Translations under genes and position numbers: made by a program
Assembly (NCBI GenBank): GCA_016169945.1
Contig: JADLSH010000271.1
Location: 124,001-188,000, forward strand
Origin: Trachythela sp. YZ-2020
Taxonomy: Eukaryota > Cnidaria > Anthozoa > Malacalcyonacea > Clavulariidae
Length of the DNA: 64,000 nucleotides
Direction: 5' to 3'
Part shown: one piece after another, positions 34,498 through 43,280 of the stretch
Numbering within the stretch: the first letter of the stretch is position 1
How the letters are laid out: each line of letters starts with the position of its first letter
Notes under the pieces: model-generated
The model's database searches: none
The model's input: the letters and a program-made list of their open reading frames with translations, nothing else
Told to the model about the DNA's origin: nothing

Positions 34498-34579
34498 TGG
34501 CAGCGGTGGGATTCGAACCCACGCCATCGAAATGACTGGTGCCTTAAACCAGCGCCTTAGACCACTCGGCCACGCTACC
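34498..34579 (-). tRNA. tRNA-Leu(AAG), U5
   Basis: 82 nt, all stems intact. Confidence 0.9.
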
Positions 34580-34757
34580 ATTACCTGGAAGCTATTCGAA
34601 TCCTAGCAAAACCTTTCTAAAAAATATTTACTATTATATTGTAAACGGCACTGTTTTCGGGAAAGACCAGTTGAATAAGAGTTGCATTTTACAAAAGATG
34701 TAAAAAGAGAGTAACATATATTCCAAAGCAAGCATTCCAACCTTAAACAAAGATCGC

Positions 34758-34829
34758 TGCGTTGACCAGGAATCGAACCCAGATCTACTGCTTGGAAGGC
34801 AACAATGCTAACCATTACACCATCAACGC
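34758..34829 (-). tRNA. tRNA-Gly(TCC), U5
   Basis: T stem carries a wobble change (GACCAGGAATC on the plus strand), shared with U9. Confidence 0.85.
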
Positions 34830-34905
34830 ATCACACAAAACATTTTTGGACCCAATTGGTATTCAACTCAGATAAAACAGGCAACATGAAATGCAAAAAA
34901 GCCGA

Positions 34906-35003
34906 TGTCAGGTGTGGGATTCGAACCCACGCCCACAATTGTGGACCAGAATTCTTAATATTCATCTTAAATCTGGCGCCTTTGACCGCTCGGCCAACCT
35001 GAC
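34906..35003 (-). tRNA. tRNA-Leu(TAA) with intron, U5
   Basis: Best-looking copy of this gene together with U6: U33, anticodon TAA and B box all kept; position 32 is T. Confidence 0.88.
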
Positions 35004-35123
35004 AAGTGGAAAACGCTTTCAAAGAATTAAAAAAATGTATTCGTAATGACTGTGAACGACATCTGGGGGATGGGCAACTCTTAAAATCGATTATAGAGGT
35101 GTATTTTGAACACGCTCTTGTCT

Positions 35124-35195
35124 GGTTCTGTGGTGTAATGGTTAGCACTTTGGACTTTGAATCCAAGGATCCGAGTTCAAGTCTCGGCAGAACCT
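35124..35195 (+). tRNA. tRNA-Gln(TTG), U5
   Basis: 72 nt, intact. Confidence 0.9.
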
Positions 35196-35431
35196 TAGGA
35201 TGATCATGTGCATGGATTTTCATATTTCCACAGAGGATATGATTCATGCCTAAAATTTTACTACACATCCCACAATGGAATGTGGTCAAAATATTTTTAC
35301 TTATGGGAGTTGACAGAGACTTGTATCACGGTGGAGTTTGAAATTTTTGAAAATATTGCACATTCAAGCAAACAAGGCAATACATAATAAAAATATGTTA
35401 CAAAGCATCAGTGAATAAAATCCCAGAAAAT

Positions 35432-35654
35432 GGGCATTGGTCGGATTCATACCCACGCCATCGAAATTACTGCTATCTGAAATCAGCGCCTTAAGGCTCT
35501 TTTCCACTCATCGCAAAAACCAACTCGCAAGCTCGCCGCGAGTACTTTCATACAATCACAATGCTCGACAGTTTATTTTAATTACATGCAAGAACTCGCA
35601 GCGAGTTTGCGAGTTGATTTTGCGATGAGTGGAAAAGAGCTTTTAGACCACGTC
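35432..35654 (-). pseudogene. tRNA-Leu(CAG)-like pseudogene, U6, 3' part, cut by the Polinton
   Basis: The tRNA remnant holds the MITE (35494-35642) and is then interrupted by the Polinton at 35655. The remaining 21 bases, including CACGTACTCGGCC, resume at 56119-56139. Confidence 0.85.
35494..35642. mobile_element. Tourist-like MITE, U6 copy
   Basis: 149 bp; right end GAGCTT instead of GAGCCT; lies 12 bases from the Polinton end. Confidence 0.8.
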
Positions 35655-36073
35655 AGTAGTAATGTACTACACTTTGGGGCACTCTCCAAATTTCAATACG
35701 TCATTATTTTCAAAATCCAAAATGGCTACTTTTGAAAATCATACTATGCGGCATTTTTCACAGCTCGCCTACTCCGTGTCGCTACGCTCCCCGGAGGCTC
35801 GCAACTTTTAAAATATGTTTTTTAAAATATTTTAAAATATGTTTCCACAAAATTTTCAAAAACACTTTTCCACATTTTCCCAAAATTTTCAAAATCCCAA
35901 ATTCCCAAAATTTTCAAAAACACTTTTCCACGGGTTACAAAATTTCATTTTCCACACGCAACTTTTAAAATATGTTTTTTAAAATATTTTAAAAATACAT
36001 CGTGTCGCTATGCTCCACGGGTCCCGACAACTTACTATTAAAAATATGTTTGGATCGGAAAGCAAGTTTTTTA
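35655..36073. repeat. Polinton left terminal inverted repeat
   Basis: About 419 bases matching 55689-56118 inverted. It contains internal short duplications (TTCAAAAACACTTTTCCAC twice, GCAACTTTTAAAATATG twice). Confidence 0.9.
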
Positions 36074-36109
36074 CGATTTTCATTAATTAATATTTTCTAA
36101 TATAAAGTA

Positions 36110-36379
36110 ATGAATATGGATAGCCTATGTAAAGAGTTGTTAGTATTAAAAATTAACAAACAAAAACTACCGCCTTATAAATGCTGTGACAATCCAATAT
36201 TTGATGACCACAATGCTGTGATATTTTGTGTTAATTGTGGAGAAGAAAATGGAGAAAGAGTCCCATATAGAAGAGCTGGATACTCTGTTATAGGAAGACT
36301 ACCAAAAACAAAGAAAGAGAAAGTTAAAATTAAGAAAAAATATAATATGTTGTATTGTTTTTATACCTTTTGGGTATAA
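36110..36379 (+). CDS. Small zinc-ribbon-like protein
   Basis: An 89-residue protein with YKCCDNPIF...IFCVNCGEE, that is C-C-x13-C-x2-C around residues 25-42, the spacing of a TFIIB-like zinc ribbon. A basic tail (KTKKEKVKIKKKY) follows. Zinc ribbons of this type occur in viral late-transcription factors and in TFIIB, so a transcription role is possible but only inferred. It is the first gene inside the left repeat. The stop codon lies in the stem of the hairpin at 36358-36382, which it shares with the convergent zinc-finger gene. Confidence 0.7.
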   Translation: MNMDSLCKELLVLKINKQKLPPYKCCDNPIFDDHNAVIFCVNCGEENGERVPYRRAGYSVIGRLPKTKKEKVKIKKKYNMLYCFYTFWV

Positions 36380-36382
36380 AAA
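36358..36382. terminator. Hairpin between convergent genes
   Basis: Perfect 10-bp stem TTTTTATACC/GGTATAAAAA with a 5-nt loop. It covers the plus-gene stop codon and lies 18 nt past the minus-gene stop. Confidence 0.75.
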
Positions 36383-36399
36383 TAAAAGTTTTATGGTTT

Positions 36400-36648
36400 T
36401 TAAAAATGTTTGTTAGCCTTCATATGCTGTAAAAGTATTGATCTTGTTTTAAATGGCTTATCACAAACAGTACATTTACTAGTAAAACCATCTTCAAAAA
36501 TTAATGGTTTTTCACCATCATCATGATTGTTGTGTTTTAAGTGTAATTTAACCGCTGTTTTACTACAAGAAGAATAAGAACACTTAGGACACCCAAATAT
36601 CTTTGGTTGTGGCTCTGTTACAAAAAATCCTATACATCTTTTTGGCAT
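36400..36648 (-). CDS. Two-finger C2H2 protein
   Basis: 82 residues with two C2H2 fingers: CPKCSYSSCSKTAVKLHLKH..H (residues about 20-42) and CTVCDKPFKTRSILLQHMKA..H (about 59-81). Between them is an acidic linker. Probably a nucleic-acid-binding regulator of the element. Its start overlaps the stop of the upstream minus-strand frame by 19 bases, suggesting co-transcription. Confidence 0.75.
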   Translation of the reverse strand: MPKRCIGFFVTEPQPKIFGCPKCSYSSCSKTAVKLHLKHNNHDDGEKPLIFEDGFTSKCTVCDKPFKTRSILLQHMKANKHF

Positions 36649-36830
36649 TTTATATTATATTTTGTTTTAGTTTTATTTTTACTCAATTTGTTAAGTATTT
36701 TATTATTTCTAACCAACCATCTTATTCTTTTACCTTGTAAAATTTCTAATTCGGTTTTTGGTATTATTTTTACTTTTGGTGTATCGGCAAAAAATGCTTT
36801 TATTTGCTCTCTTGTTATTCCTTTGGACAT
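36630..36830 (-). CDS. Small basic protein, unknown
   Basis: 66 residues, lysine-rich (NKLSKNKTKTKYNIKCQK near the end), no recognised domain. Accepted because it has an ATG, sits in the normal gene spacing of the element and its end overlaps the next gene by 19 bases. It could also be a chance frame. Confidence 0.45.
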   Translation of the reverse strand: MSKGITREQIKAFFADTPKVKIIPKTELEILQGKRIRWLVRNNKILNKLSKNKTKTKYNIKCQKDV

Positions 36831-36931
36831 ATTTAGTTTTTGGGTGTATTTTTATTATGGGGTTGCAATTTTGTGTTTATGCAAAAGTTAAAATTGAGAA
36901 AAAAATATGTTACACAAAATAAAAATATAAT

Positions 36932-37159
36932 ATGAGTCATAAAGGGCGTTTTAATGTTGGGGTCACACTTTTTATGTGTGATAAGTGTGATTGGAAAGGT
37001 TCTTCAACCGGTATTAAATTACATTTAAAAGCAAGACATAACATTTCGTTGTTGAAAAAAACAACACCTTTAGAGGATATTGGTGTTTGTGAAACCTGCG
37101 GATATGAGACAAACAATAACGCAGACATGAAAAAACATGTTAAAAAACACACAAGATAG
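36932..37159 (+). CDS. Small C2H2 zinc-finger protein
   Basis: 75 residues with two fingers: CDKCDWKGSSTGIKLHLKARH and CETCGYETNNNADMKKHVKKH (about residues 14-34 and 51-71). This is the second two-finger protein in 800 bases. It converges on the polymerase gene, with a hairpin in the 45-base gap. Confidence 0.75.
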   Translation: MSHKGRFNVGVTLFMCDKCDWKGSSTGIKLHLKARHNISLLKKTTPLEDIGVCETCGYETNNNADMKKHVKKHTR

Positions 37160-37168
37160 TTATTAATT

Positions 37169-37195
37169 TTTCTAATCCAAAACATGGATTAGAAA
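37169..37195. terminator. Hairpin between convergent genes
   Basis: Perfect 10-bp stem TTTCTAATCC/GGATTAGAAA, 7-nt loop, 10 nt from each of the two stop codons. Confidence 0.8.
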
Positions 37196-37204
37196 GACAA
37201 AGAT

Positions 37205-40200
37205 TTAATAACCATAGGGTAATGTGTCGAAATTATTTAAAACAACTCGTTTGTTGTAATCTAATGTAAATTTCTTTTCCTCATACTTATTAACAATTTC
37301 TAAAGTTTTACTATTTCTTGTGAATGCTGTTCTTGAGGTTGTAATTTTTTCTTCATTCTTATTGACTATTTCTAACATACTTTCTTGATTAATTTTCTTT
37401 CTATTTTTATCATTTAATGTGAAACCTTTTACCTTACAAACTTTAATACCACCTTTTGTTGACCAAGCATATGATTTAGGTCCTGTTGCGACCCATTTTG
37501 TGATAACATCACCACCTAACTCATCAGTAAACTCTCCTAATAACGAGCCAATTGGAATTTTATAACACCCAGGACGATCCACATACCAGACACTATCTGT
37601 GTCAAACCCTAAAACTTGATCACCTAATTTTTCTAACTCGTTATACAATTTCATTCTTGCGAAACTTGTTGTAAAACTAGCTACAAAAATATTTACATTA
37701 TTACTATTATCCACGAACAGATCATTAATTGTATAATTTACTCTTGCTACCGAACCCTCTTTGAAAAAATGAATATTAATATTATCGATCGTTGAGTCTA
37801 AAATAATTTTATAATATTCAGAGGGATCACTTTCGTAACAAGTTTTTGGCATATTAATTCGCTGGCCAAACTTTCCCCACAAACTATTTAAACATAGTTT
37901 TGCGATAGCTCTCATTCCAGGATTAGACTTAATTTCACCTATTTCTATTCCTAAAATTTCTTTTACCACCCTTTTGTAATCATTAAGATCTTTATAATCT
38001 GTACCGACCCCAACTTTTGGAGGTTCGGAACTTTCAATTTTTAATTTTAAAAACTTTTGAACATAACTTTTAAATAAGTTATTTGAAGTTTTATCAAAAT
38101 TCCAAACTTCGTAAATTTTATGAACTTTATAACCCATTTCAACAGCCCTATTAATTTCGTTTGTACACCAGGTTCCAATAAAACTTCGCTCATTTGAATT
38201 ATGGTTACAAACCTTTTGGTTTTGTGTTTCCGCACAGGTTTTACACAATGGAAACAACAACTTTTTGGACTTACCACACATTGTTTTTACAGGTAACACA
38301 GGATGATATAACCCTTTTGGTGGTTCCACTTTACATTTCACATACCCAAACCAATTAGGGTCAAATTCAGTTGGGTTAAATATCTTGGTGGGGTGACCTA
38401 CAGGGTATTTACAGAAAAATTGCACCCAAGGATACAAACTAATAATATCAGCATATCTACCATACTCATTTTCTTTAAAATCATATTTAAGTTTGGTGAC
38501 ATTTGTTCTTCCTCCAAAAAAGGCATCTCTTGGATTTAATGGAGTTATAATTTCAAATTCACACTTCATTTTTTTAAACTTTTTGTTTTTTTCTAACTTA
38601 CACTCATAAATTTCTACAAGATTATAACCAGCTTCTCTAATTTTCTTATTTTTATATTGAGTTCTTTGTTGCAACTCGTCCATACTTAATTGGTTATTTG
38701 GGTTGACTAAATGAGGGTTATGACAATCTGGGCAACCATGCCAAAAACAACCTTGAAATTCATACACAGTATTATTTTCTTTACAAAACCCATCGACTTT
38801 TAAAACTGTTGGTCTTATTTCTTCCTCTTCTTCTTCTTCTAGTCCAAGCATTTCTTTTTCTCTTCTCTCCACCTCCCTCCATATTTCATCCTCCTCTGTG
38901 TTATTAATTTCATACTCGCCACCATTTAATGCGTGTTGAATATTTATATTTTGAGTTTTTTCAAGATATTTTAACCATTTGATACTTAGTTCGCTGTAAT
39001 TTTCAGATTTTTTTAAATCTTTAAAAACAGCTATTAAATTTTTTGGCATATGACTATATTTGTAATAAGCCATACAAACACCAGCAATTGTTACATATTG
39101 TAAGGGATCTATATTGGCTATTTCTAAAAAATCCTGTCTAAATTTCATCATTGACCTTCTAAGAATGTCAACATCCGAACGACAGTAATCTCTTATTTCA
39201 TTTGCAAAGTTAAAAACATATTTTTCATCAACTTTTTCCTTATACCATATATCAAACTTTTCTTTGTCCTCTGACATCATAGAGTCTCCATAATACTTAA
39301 TATCGGGTATCTTACCAATATAATTTTGGTTTTCAGGAGTGTTAAAAAGATGAGGAAAATAACCCTTTTTCAATTCTGTTAATCCAAATGTTTTTGGATA
39401 TTTAGATAACCCTGACGGTACAAAATTTATACTGTCTATAAATCTCATTTTGTAAATTTCCATATACATAATTTTTGTACCATTCATAATTGGTTCCTTA
39501 TCGGGTAATATATTAAGATCTATAAAATTTTTTAATATGAACTGTCCATCAAATGCTTTTGAGTTATGAGCTATGAAAGTATATTTTTTAAATTCAGGTT
39601 TACGAATATATTTACAAAAATCCTCAATGTTATAAAAATGTTTTTCGTCACCATTAAAATCCCAAAGATGAGCGTAATTAACTATATGAGTTCCTGTTTC
39701 TTGTGTTGTTTCAAAATCATAAAACATATATTTTTCTGTGAATGTTTGACAACATTTACACCAATTTTTTGGACTAAAACCATACTCCGCACAAGGTTTT
39801 TTTGTGTTTCGTGTGCAATACCCTCCTTTAACTTCTTTTTTTAATATATAACATTCATGTTTTTGAAGGTCACAATACTCCTCGCAGTTGGAACATTCTG
39901 AGTAACCACAAACATGATAATCTAAACCATGCTCAATAAGCCTTTTACAAGAGACACATTTTCTTTTAAGATCACACACAGTTTCGGTTTTATCTTTTGA
40001 TTTTGATCTATTTTTTTTATGCTCGTCAAAACATTCTTGTCCAAAAAATACTCTGCAACAATCTGTACATGTTATATTTTGTTCATTTTTCTTATAACAA
40101 AAACTATCTTTCTTAAAACATTGTCTACATTTTTTAGGACACTTATGTTTATCTCTTTGCGTGAAAGCCTTTTTACAACTATGGCAATAATAATCTTTTG

Positions 40201-41329
40201 ACAAAAACCCTGTCATGCTAGTTATAACATCGAAATGGCCATCTGTGTGTAAAAGGTAAATACAATTTGACTCGTCCTTATTTATGGTGCCTGCAACCCA
40301 TTTAATTTTATTAAACATATCACCATCCAAAACAGTAATTTGAATTTTAAGATGGTCTGCGAAAAGTTTTATATCTTCAAAAGTTGTCCCAAATCCAGTG
40401 ACTTCAAACTCGGTTTTATCAATAAGTTTTAACGCCTCTGTTTCTTGAAGTTTTCTAGATTTGTTAAACCCATCTTTAAGTTGAGTTTTTGTCCACTTAC
40501 TTTTGTTAATATTTGCAACCGCTGTAACAACTGCTTTTTGGAAACAAATTGTGTCGTCATTAAATATTTTAATTACAGATTTTTTAAGCTTTAAATTGTT
40601 TGTTGTGACTCGTAATCTTTTTGAACCTCTTGGAATTTTAATACTTTGTACAGAAATAATAAGTTCTTCCAAAGGAACTTTCTTATATTCCACAAACTCA
40701 ATAAGCTCTTTTAAAAAGCCTGGTGTAATACCATCTTTTGGAATTGAAACAAGTTTTGTACTTATTGCTTTTGCCCATTCTAAATGATTAATTATTAACC
40801 TAATTTTATCGCCAGGTAGTAAATTTCTTTCGGCGATAGTTTTGTTTAACGCTGCAATAAAAACATCTACCGGGTCCACAAAATTAAAAATTTTAACTTT
40901 ATATTCATCAAAATATGTGGTGAATTTTGTGTTAACAATTTCCTTAATTTTAATTAACTCGAAGTTATTTACTATTTTCTTTTTACCTCTTTTCTTTTCT
41001 TCTTCACCAATCTCTTGTTCCCATAAATCTAACATTTTTTTTGCGTCTATATTAACTTTAGACTTTTTAAAAACTTTGTTTAATTTTCTTTCAAGTTTTA
41101 ATCTATTAGCCTTATTTTTTTTACTTCCACCACGCCATAATTTTGAGTCCTTATTTTTCTTTTCTTGAGTACTAACCTCTCGCTCCCACTTTTTTGTCTC
41201 TTTCAACAACCTTTTTTGGTTAGCTTTAATCCATTTTTTAGCCTCAGTTTCTTGTTTTCTAGCTGCTGCTTTTTGCCTAGAAATAAATCTTTTTGCCTGT
41301 GCGGCTCTTGAAAAACTTACATCACTCAT
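37205..41329 (-). CDS. polB: Protein-primed family B DNA polymerase
   Basis: 1,374 residues; copies the element's DNA from a protein primer. 3'-5' exonuclease motifs: D538-F-E540 (ExoI), H588-N-S-x2-F-D594 (ExoII), Y715-x3-D719 (ExoIII). Polymerase motifs: D961-x2-S-L-Y-P (A), K1144...N1148-S-L-W-G (B), D1243-T-D-S (C) and K1285-x-Y. The N-terminus has a coiled, basic region, then an OTU-like segment with Cys262 (DDTICF) and His365 (DGHFDVI), then a Cys/His-rich zinc cluster (about 374-460). Near residue 850-920 lies a KVDGFC...FQGCFWHGC insert resembling Vsr-type nucleases. All catalytic residues are present. Start ATG at 41329 follows a TAATAA motif and is divergent from the short units at 41339. 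Confidence 0.97.
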   Translation of the reverse strand: MSDVSFSRAAQAKRFISRQKAAARKQETEAKKWIKANQKRLLKETKKWEREVSTQEKKNKDSKLWRGGSKKNKANRLKLERKLNKVFKKSKVNIDAKKMLDLWEQEIGEEEKKRGKKKIVNNFELIKIKEIVNTKFTTYFDEYKVKIFNFVDPVDVFIAALNKTIAERNLLPGDKIRLIINHLEWAKAISTKLVSIPKDGITPGFLKELIEFVEYKKVPLEELIISVQSIKIPRGSKRLRVTTNNLKLKKSVIKIFNDDTICFQKAVVTAVANINKSKWTKTQLKDGFNKSRKLQETEALKLIDKTEFEVTGFGTTFEDIKLFADHLKIQITVLDGDMFNKIKWVAGTINKDESNCIYLLHTDGHFDVITSMTGFLSKDYYCHSCKKAFTQRDKHKCPKKCRQCFKKDSFCYKKNEQNITCTDCCRVFFGQECFDEHKKNRSKSKDKTETVCDLKRKCVSCKRLIEHGLDYHVCGYSECSNCEEYCDLQKHECYILKKEVKGGYCTRNTKKPCAEYGFSPKNWCKCCQTFTEKYMFYDFETTQETGTHIVNYAHLWDFNGDEKHFYNIEDFCKYIRKPEFKKYTFIAHNSKAFDGQFILKNFIDLNILPDKEPIMNGTKIMYMEIYKMRFIDSINFVPSGLSKYPKTFGLTELKKGYFPHLFNTPENQNYIGKIPDIKYYGDSMMSEDKEKFDIWYKEKVDEKYVFNFANEIRDYCRSDVDILRRSMMKFRQDFLEIANIDPLQYVTIAGVCMAYYKYSHMPKNLIAVFKDLKKSENYSELSIKWLKYLEKTQNINIQHALNGGEYEINNTEEDEIWREVERREKEMLGLEEEEEEEIRPTVLKVDGFCKENNTVYEFQGCFWHGCPDCHNPHLVNPNNQLSMDELQQRTQYKNKKIREAGYNLVEIYECKLEKNKKFKKMKCEFEIITPLNPRDAFFGGRTNVTKLKYDFKENEYGRYADIISLYPWVQFFCKYPVGHPTKIFNPTEFDPNWFGYVKCKVEPPKGLYHPVLPVKTMCGKSKKLLFPLCKTCAETQNQKVCNHNSNERSFIGTWCTNEINRAVEMGYKVHKIYEVWNFDKTSNNLFKSYVQKFLKLKIESSEPPKVGVGTDYKDLNDYKRVVKEILGIEIGEIKSNPGMRAIAKLCLNSLWGKFGQRINMPKTCYESDPSEYYKIILDSTIDNINIHFFKEGSVARVNYTINDLFVDNSNNVNIFVASFTTSFARMKLYNELEKLGDQVLGFDTDSVWYVDRPGCYKIPIGSLLGEFTDELGGDVITKWVATGPKSYAWSTKGGIKVCKVKGFTLNDKNRKKINQESMLEIVNKNEEKITTSRTAFTRNSKTLEIVNKYEEKKFTLDYNKRVVLNNFDTLPYGY

Positions 41330-41338
41330 TTATTACTA

Positions 41339-41376
41339 TATAAATAAAGGGTTAACTACCCAACCAAAAAAATATG
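41339..41376 (+). promoter_or_regulatory. 38-bp promoter-like direct repeat, copy 1
   Basis: Starts TATAAATAAAGGGTTAACTA and ends AAAAATATG; an identical copy lies at 41582-41619. It includes GGGT-TAACT-ACCC, a small hairpin. Ends at an ATG in both copies. Probably a start signal duplicated with a short transcription unit. Confidence 0.6.
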
Positions 41377-41533
41377 CTTATCTTTTTTTCTTATCAAACT
41401 TCGTGGTGCTTCTGACTTTTGGTTTTTAGTCTTGTTTGCTTTCGGCTTGTTTTTCGTTATCAAACTTCACCACTCTTTTTTGTATTTGCTTTTTCAAAAC
41501 ATCTTTAATTATATTAAATATATTAAAGTCGGG

Positions 41534-41558
41534 TTTTATTTCCCACAAGGAAATAAAA
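41534..41558. terminator. Hairpin ending short unit 1
   Basis: Perfect 10-bp stem TTTTATTTCC/GGAAATAAAA with loop CACAA, in the same position relative to the short unit as the 41698 hairpin in unit 2. Confidence 0.65.
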
Positions 41559-41581
41559 TTTTAATAATGTTTAGTACAGAG

Positions 41582-41619
41582 TATAAATAAAGGGTTAACT
41601 ACCCAACCAAAAAAATATG
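41582..41619 (+). promoter_or_regulatory. 38-bp promoter-like direct repeat, copy 2
   Basis: Identical to 41339-41376, 243 bases downstream. Confidence 0.6.
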
Positions 41620-41721
41620 GTTTTTAATGTAACTTTTTTGCCAACTTCGACTGTAACTTACGGCCACTGTTTATACCGTTTTTTGCCTACCATTCGGATT
41701 TTATTTCCCAAAAGGAAATAA
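41617..41721 (+). CDS. Short peptide frame (34 aa) between promoter repeat and hairpin
   Basis: ATG at the end of the second promoter-like repeat opens 34 codons, ending with TAA inside the stem of the hairpin at 41698-41724. The zinc-ribbon gene at 36110 has the same stop-in-hairpin layout. No recognisable domain. Unit 1 offers only a 13-codon frame, so these units may equally be non-coding RNAs. Confidence 0.35.
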   Translation: MVFNVTFLPTSTVTYGHCLYRFLPTIRILFPKRK

Positions 41722-41724
41722 AAT
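41698..41724. terminator. Hairpin ending short unit 2
   Basis: Perfect 11-bp stem ATTTTATTTCC/GGAAATAAAAT, loop CAAAA. Confidence 0.7.
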
Positions 41725-41776
41725 TTACTGTATAAAATCGCATTTTACAAAAAGTGTTTTTAAGATAAACTAAAGA

Positions 41777-42703
41777 ATGAAAATAGTACGACCACCTATT
41801 AAATTTAGTATAATTTTAAACAACTTAAAAGTTGTAAAACACAATGAGATGTTTTGGTTTGCAGCTGCGGATGTTGGAAAGTTTGGTTCAAAGACAAGAC
41901 CTCAAAGATCAATACGACGATATGTTCGAGAGAAATACTTAAAAAGATATAGCGAGTTTGAGGAGTCGGACCTCGGCGTAGATAGGGTGACCGCAACGGT
42001 CACCCATCTAAAAATTCAAGACAAGCTTTTTATAAGTGAAAGAGGTTTGTTTGAGTACGCAATAAAATTAAACCATCCCTTGTTGGAAGATTTTCAAGAT
42101 TGGGTTTTAGACATCTTGGTAAAAGAACTTAAAAGACCCCCTGTTGAACCCTTAAATGTGGTGATCCCAGCTATATCTGCCACACCATCTGAATGTTTAA
42201 ATGTAGCTTTACCTAATGAACTTGTAGAACAAACTAGAGATGAAAATCCATGTGCTTGTTGGTTTAAATGTAAGTGTAAAATGAATGAGAAAAAGCGTTT
42301 ATCTTATGCTCTTGATAAAAAGAGTAATTTACTTAAGGACCCAAGACATATAGAAAAAGGTTTACGAGCAGGGGATACACGAAGAAGAAATGTTGAACAA
42401 AAAGAAGAAGAACAAACAAAAATAGTAGATGATTTACAAACTAAAATTATTCAAAATGAAGATTTAAAGATTATGGTTGAAAGTTTAAAGAATAGGGTTA
42501 TTGAAGATGAAAATGTAATTATTAGGATTCAAGATTTAGTTATTGAAAATGAAAATTTAGTTATTGAAAATGAAAATTTAGTTATTGAAAATGAAAATTT
42601 AAAGATTAGGATTGAAGACATTGAAAAAGAGAATAAAAAGTTACAAAAAAATGAGAATGTGTTGTTAGATTGTTTAAAAGATGTTTTTAAGCAGTACACA
42701 TAA
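41777..42703 (+). CDS. BRO-N domain protein with coiled-coil tail
   Basis: 308 residues. Residues about 20-115 match the BRO-N fold of large DNA viruses: MFWFAAADVGKF near the start, then LFISERGLFEYAIKLNHPLL and FQDWVLDILVKEL. A middle segment has CACWFKCKCK. The C-terminal third is a coiled coil built from direct repeats of LVIENEN. BRO proteins bind DNA and may regulate host or viral transcription; the role here is inferred. Odd feature: between YSEFEE and HLKIQDK the frame passes through a 40-base palindromic repeat (41965-42004) that also occurs in non-coding DNA at 47657. The gene is followed by two hairpins and a second BRO-N gene. Confidence 0.85.
   Translation: MKIVRPPIKFSIILNNLKVVKHNEMFWFAAADVGKFGSKTRPQRSIRRYVREKYLKRYSEFEESDLGVDRVTATVTHLKIQDKLFISERGLFEYAIKLNHPLLEDFQDWVLDILVKELKRPPVEPLNVVIPAISATPSECLNVALPNELVEQTRDENPCACWFKCKCKMNEKKRLSYALDKKSNLLKDPRHIEKGLRAGDTRRRNVEQKEEEQTKIVDDLQTKIIQNEDLKIMVESLKNRVIEDENVIIRIQDLVIENENLVIENENLVIENENLKIRIEDIEKENKKLQKNENVLLDCLKDVFKQYT
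41965..42004. repeat. Palindromic repeat, copy inside the BRO gene
   Basis: 40 bases starting GTCGGACCTCGGCGTAGATA and ending in hairpin GGTGACC-GCAAC-GGTCACC. 36 of 40 bases match 47657-47696. More GC-rich than the surroundings. Confidence 0.85.
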
Positions 42704-42720
42704 AATGAGTCGGGTGTAAG

Positions 42721-42741
42721 GGGTGCCCTTTGCGGGCACCC
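42721..42741. terminator. GC-rich hairpin after the BRO gene
   Basis: 8-bp stem GGGTGCCC/GGGCACCC, loop TTTGC, 17 nt past the stop. A degraded relative (GGTACCCTTTGCAGGCA) lies at 47639-47655. Confidence 0.65.
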
Positions 42742-42770
42742 TTCGTGGGGGGTCCATAAAAAACACAAAC

Positions 42771-42793
42771 TTTATTTCCCAAAAGGAAATAAA
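42771..42793. terminator. AT-rich hairpin between the two BRO genes
   Basis: 9-bp stem TTTATTTCC/GGAAATAAA, loop CAAAA; same core as at 41534, 41698 and 43236. Confidence 0.65.
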
Positions 42794-42829
42794 ATTGAAA
42801 ATAATTTAAAACTAAAAACTAAAAAACAA

Positions 42830-43216
42830 ATGGATTTTATAACAGTATATAATAAGGAATTAGATGTTACTTTTATAATGTTAACGCTACCAAATGATGA
42901 GTTTTTATTTTGTGGGTCAACGGCAGCAAAAAGTCTTGGATATGAACCAAACACATCTGCTTTTAAAAATATTGAAGATAAGGACAAGTGTGGTTTTCCC
43001 TACTCCAACCGTATTTTTATTAATGCATTAGGTTTTTTAGATCTTATGGACGATAGCCCAAGACAAGACATAGTAAAAAGGTTGAGAACCGAGTGTTTGC
43101 ATTTCAAAGTTATAGACTCTTTTAAAATATGTAAAACGTTAAAATTAATGATTTTAGACATGCATATAGTTTTGGGAAAAAAAATAAGATTTTTAAGAAC
43201 TTTAAGAAAAACCTAA
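42830..43216 (+). CDS. Short BRO-N-like protein
   Basis: 128 residues resembling a stand-alone BRO-N domain: FLFCGSTAAKSLGYEPNTSA (wing and turn), NIEDKDKCGF, then IFINALGFLDLMDDSPRQDI, the usual FINE-x-GLY-x-L core. It has no coiled-coil tail. Paralogous to, but strongly diverged from, the upstream BRO gene. Probably a DNA-binding regulator. It converges on a membrane-protein gene across a hairpin. Confidence 0.75.
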   Translation: MDFITVYNKELDVTFIMLTLPNDEFLFCGSTAAKSLGYEPNTSAFKNIEDKDKCGFPYSNRIFINALGFLDLMDDSPRQDIVKRLRTECLHFKVIDSFKICKTLKLMILDMHIVLGKKIRFLRTLRKT

Positions 43217-43235
43217 GTTAAAAAAACATATATAT

Positions 43236-43264
43236 ATTTTATTTCCCCAAAAAGGAAATAAAAT
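43236..43264. terminator. Hairpin between convergent genes
   Basis: 11-bp stem ATTTTATTTCC/GGAAATAAAAT with loop CCAAAAA, 20 and 17 nt from the two stops. Confidence 0.8.
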
Positions 43265-43280
43265 TTTTAAACTTACTACA

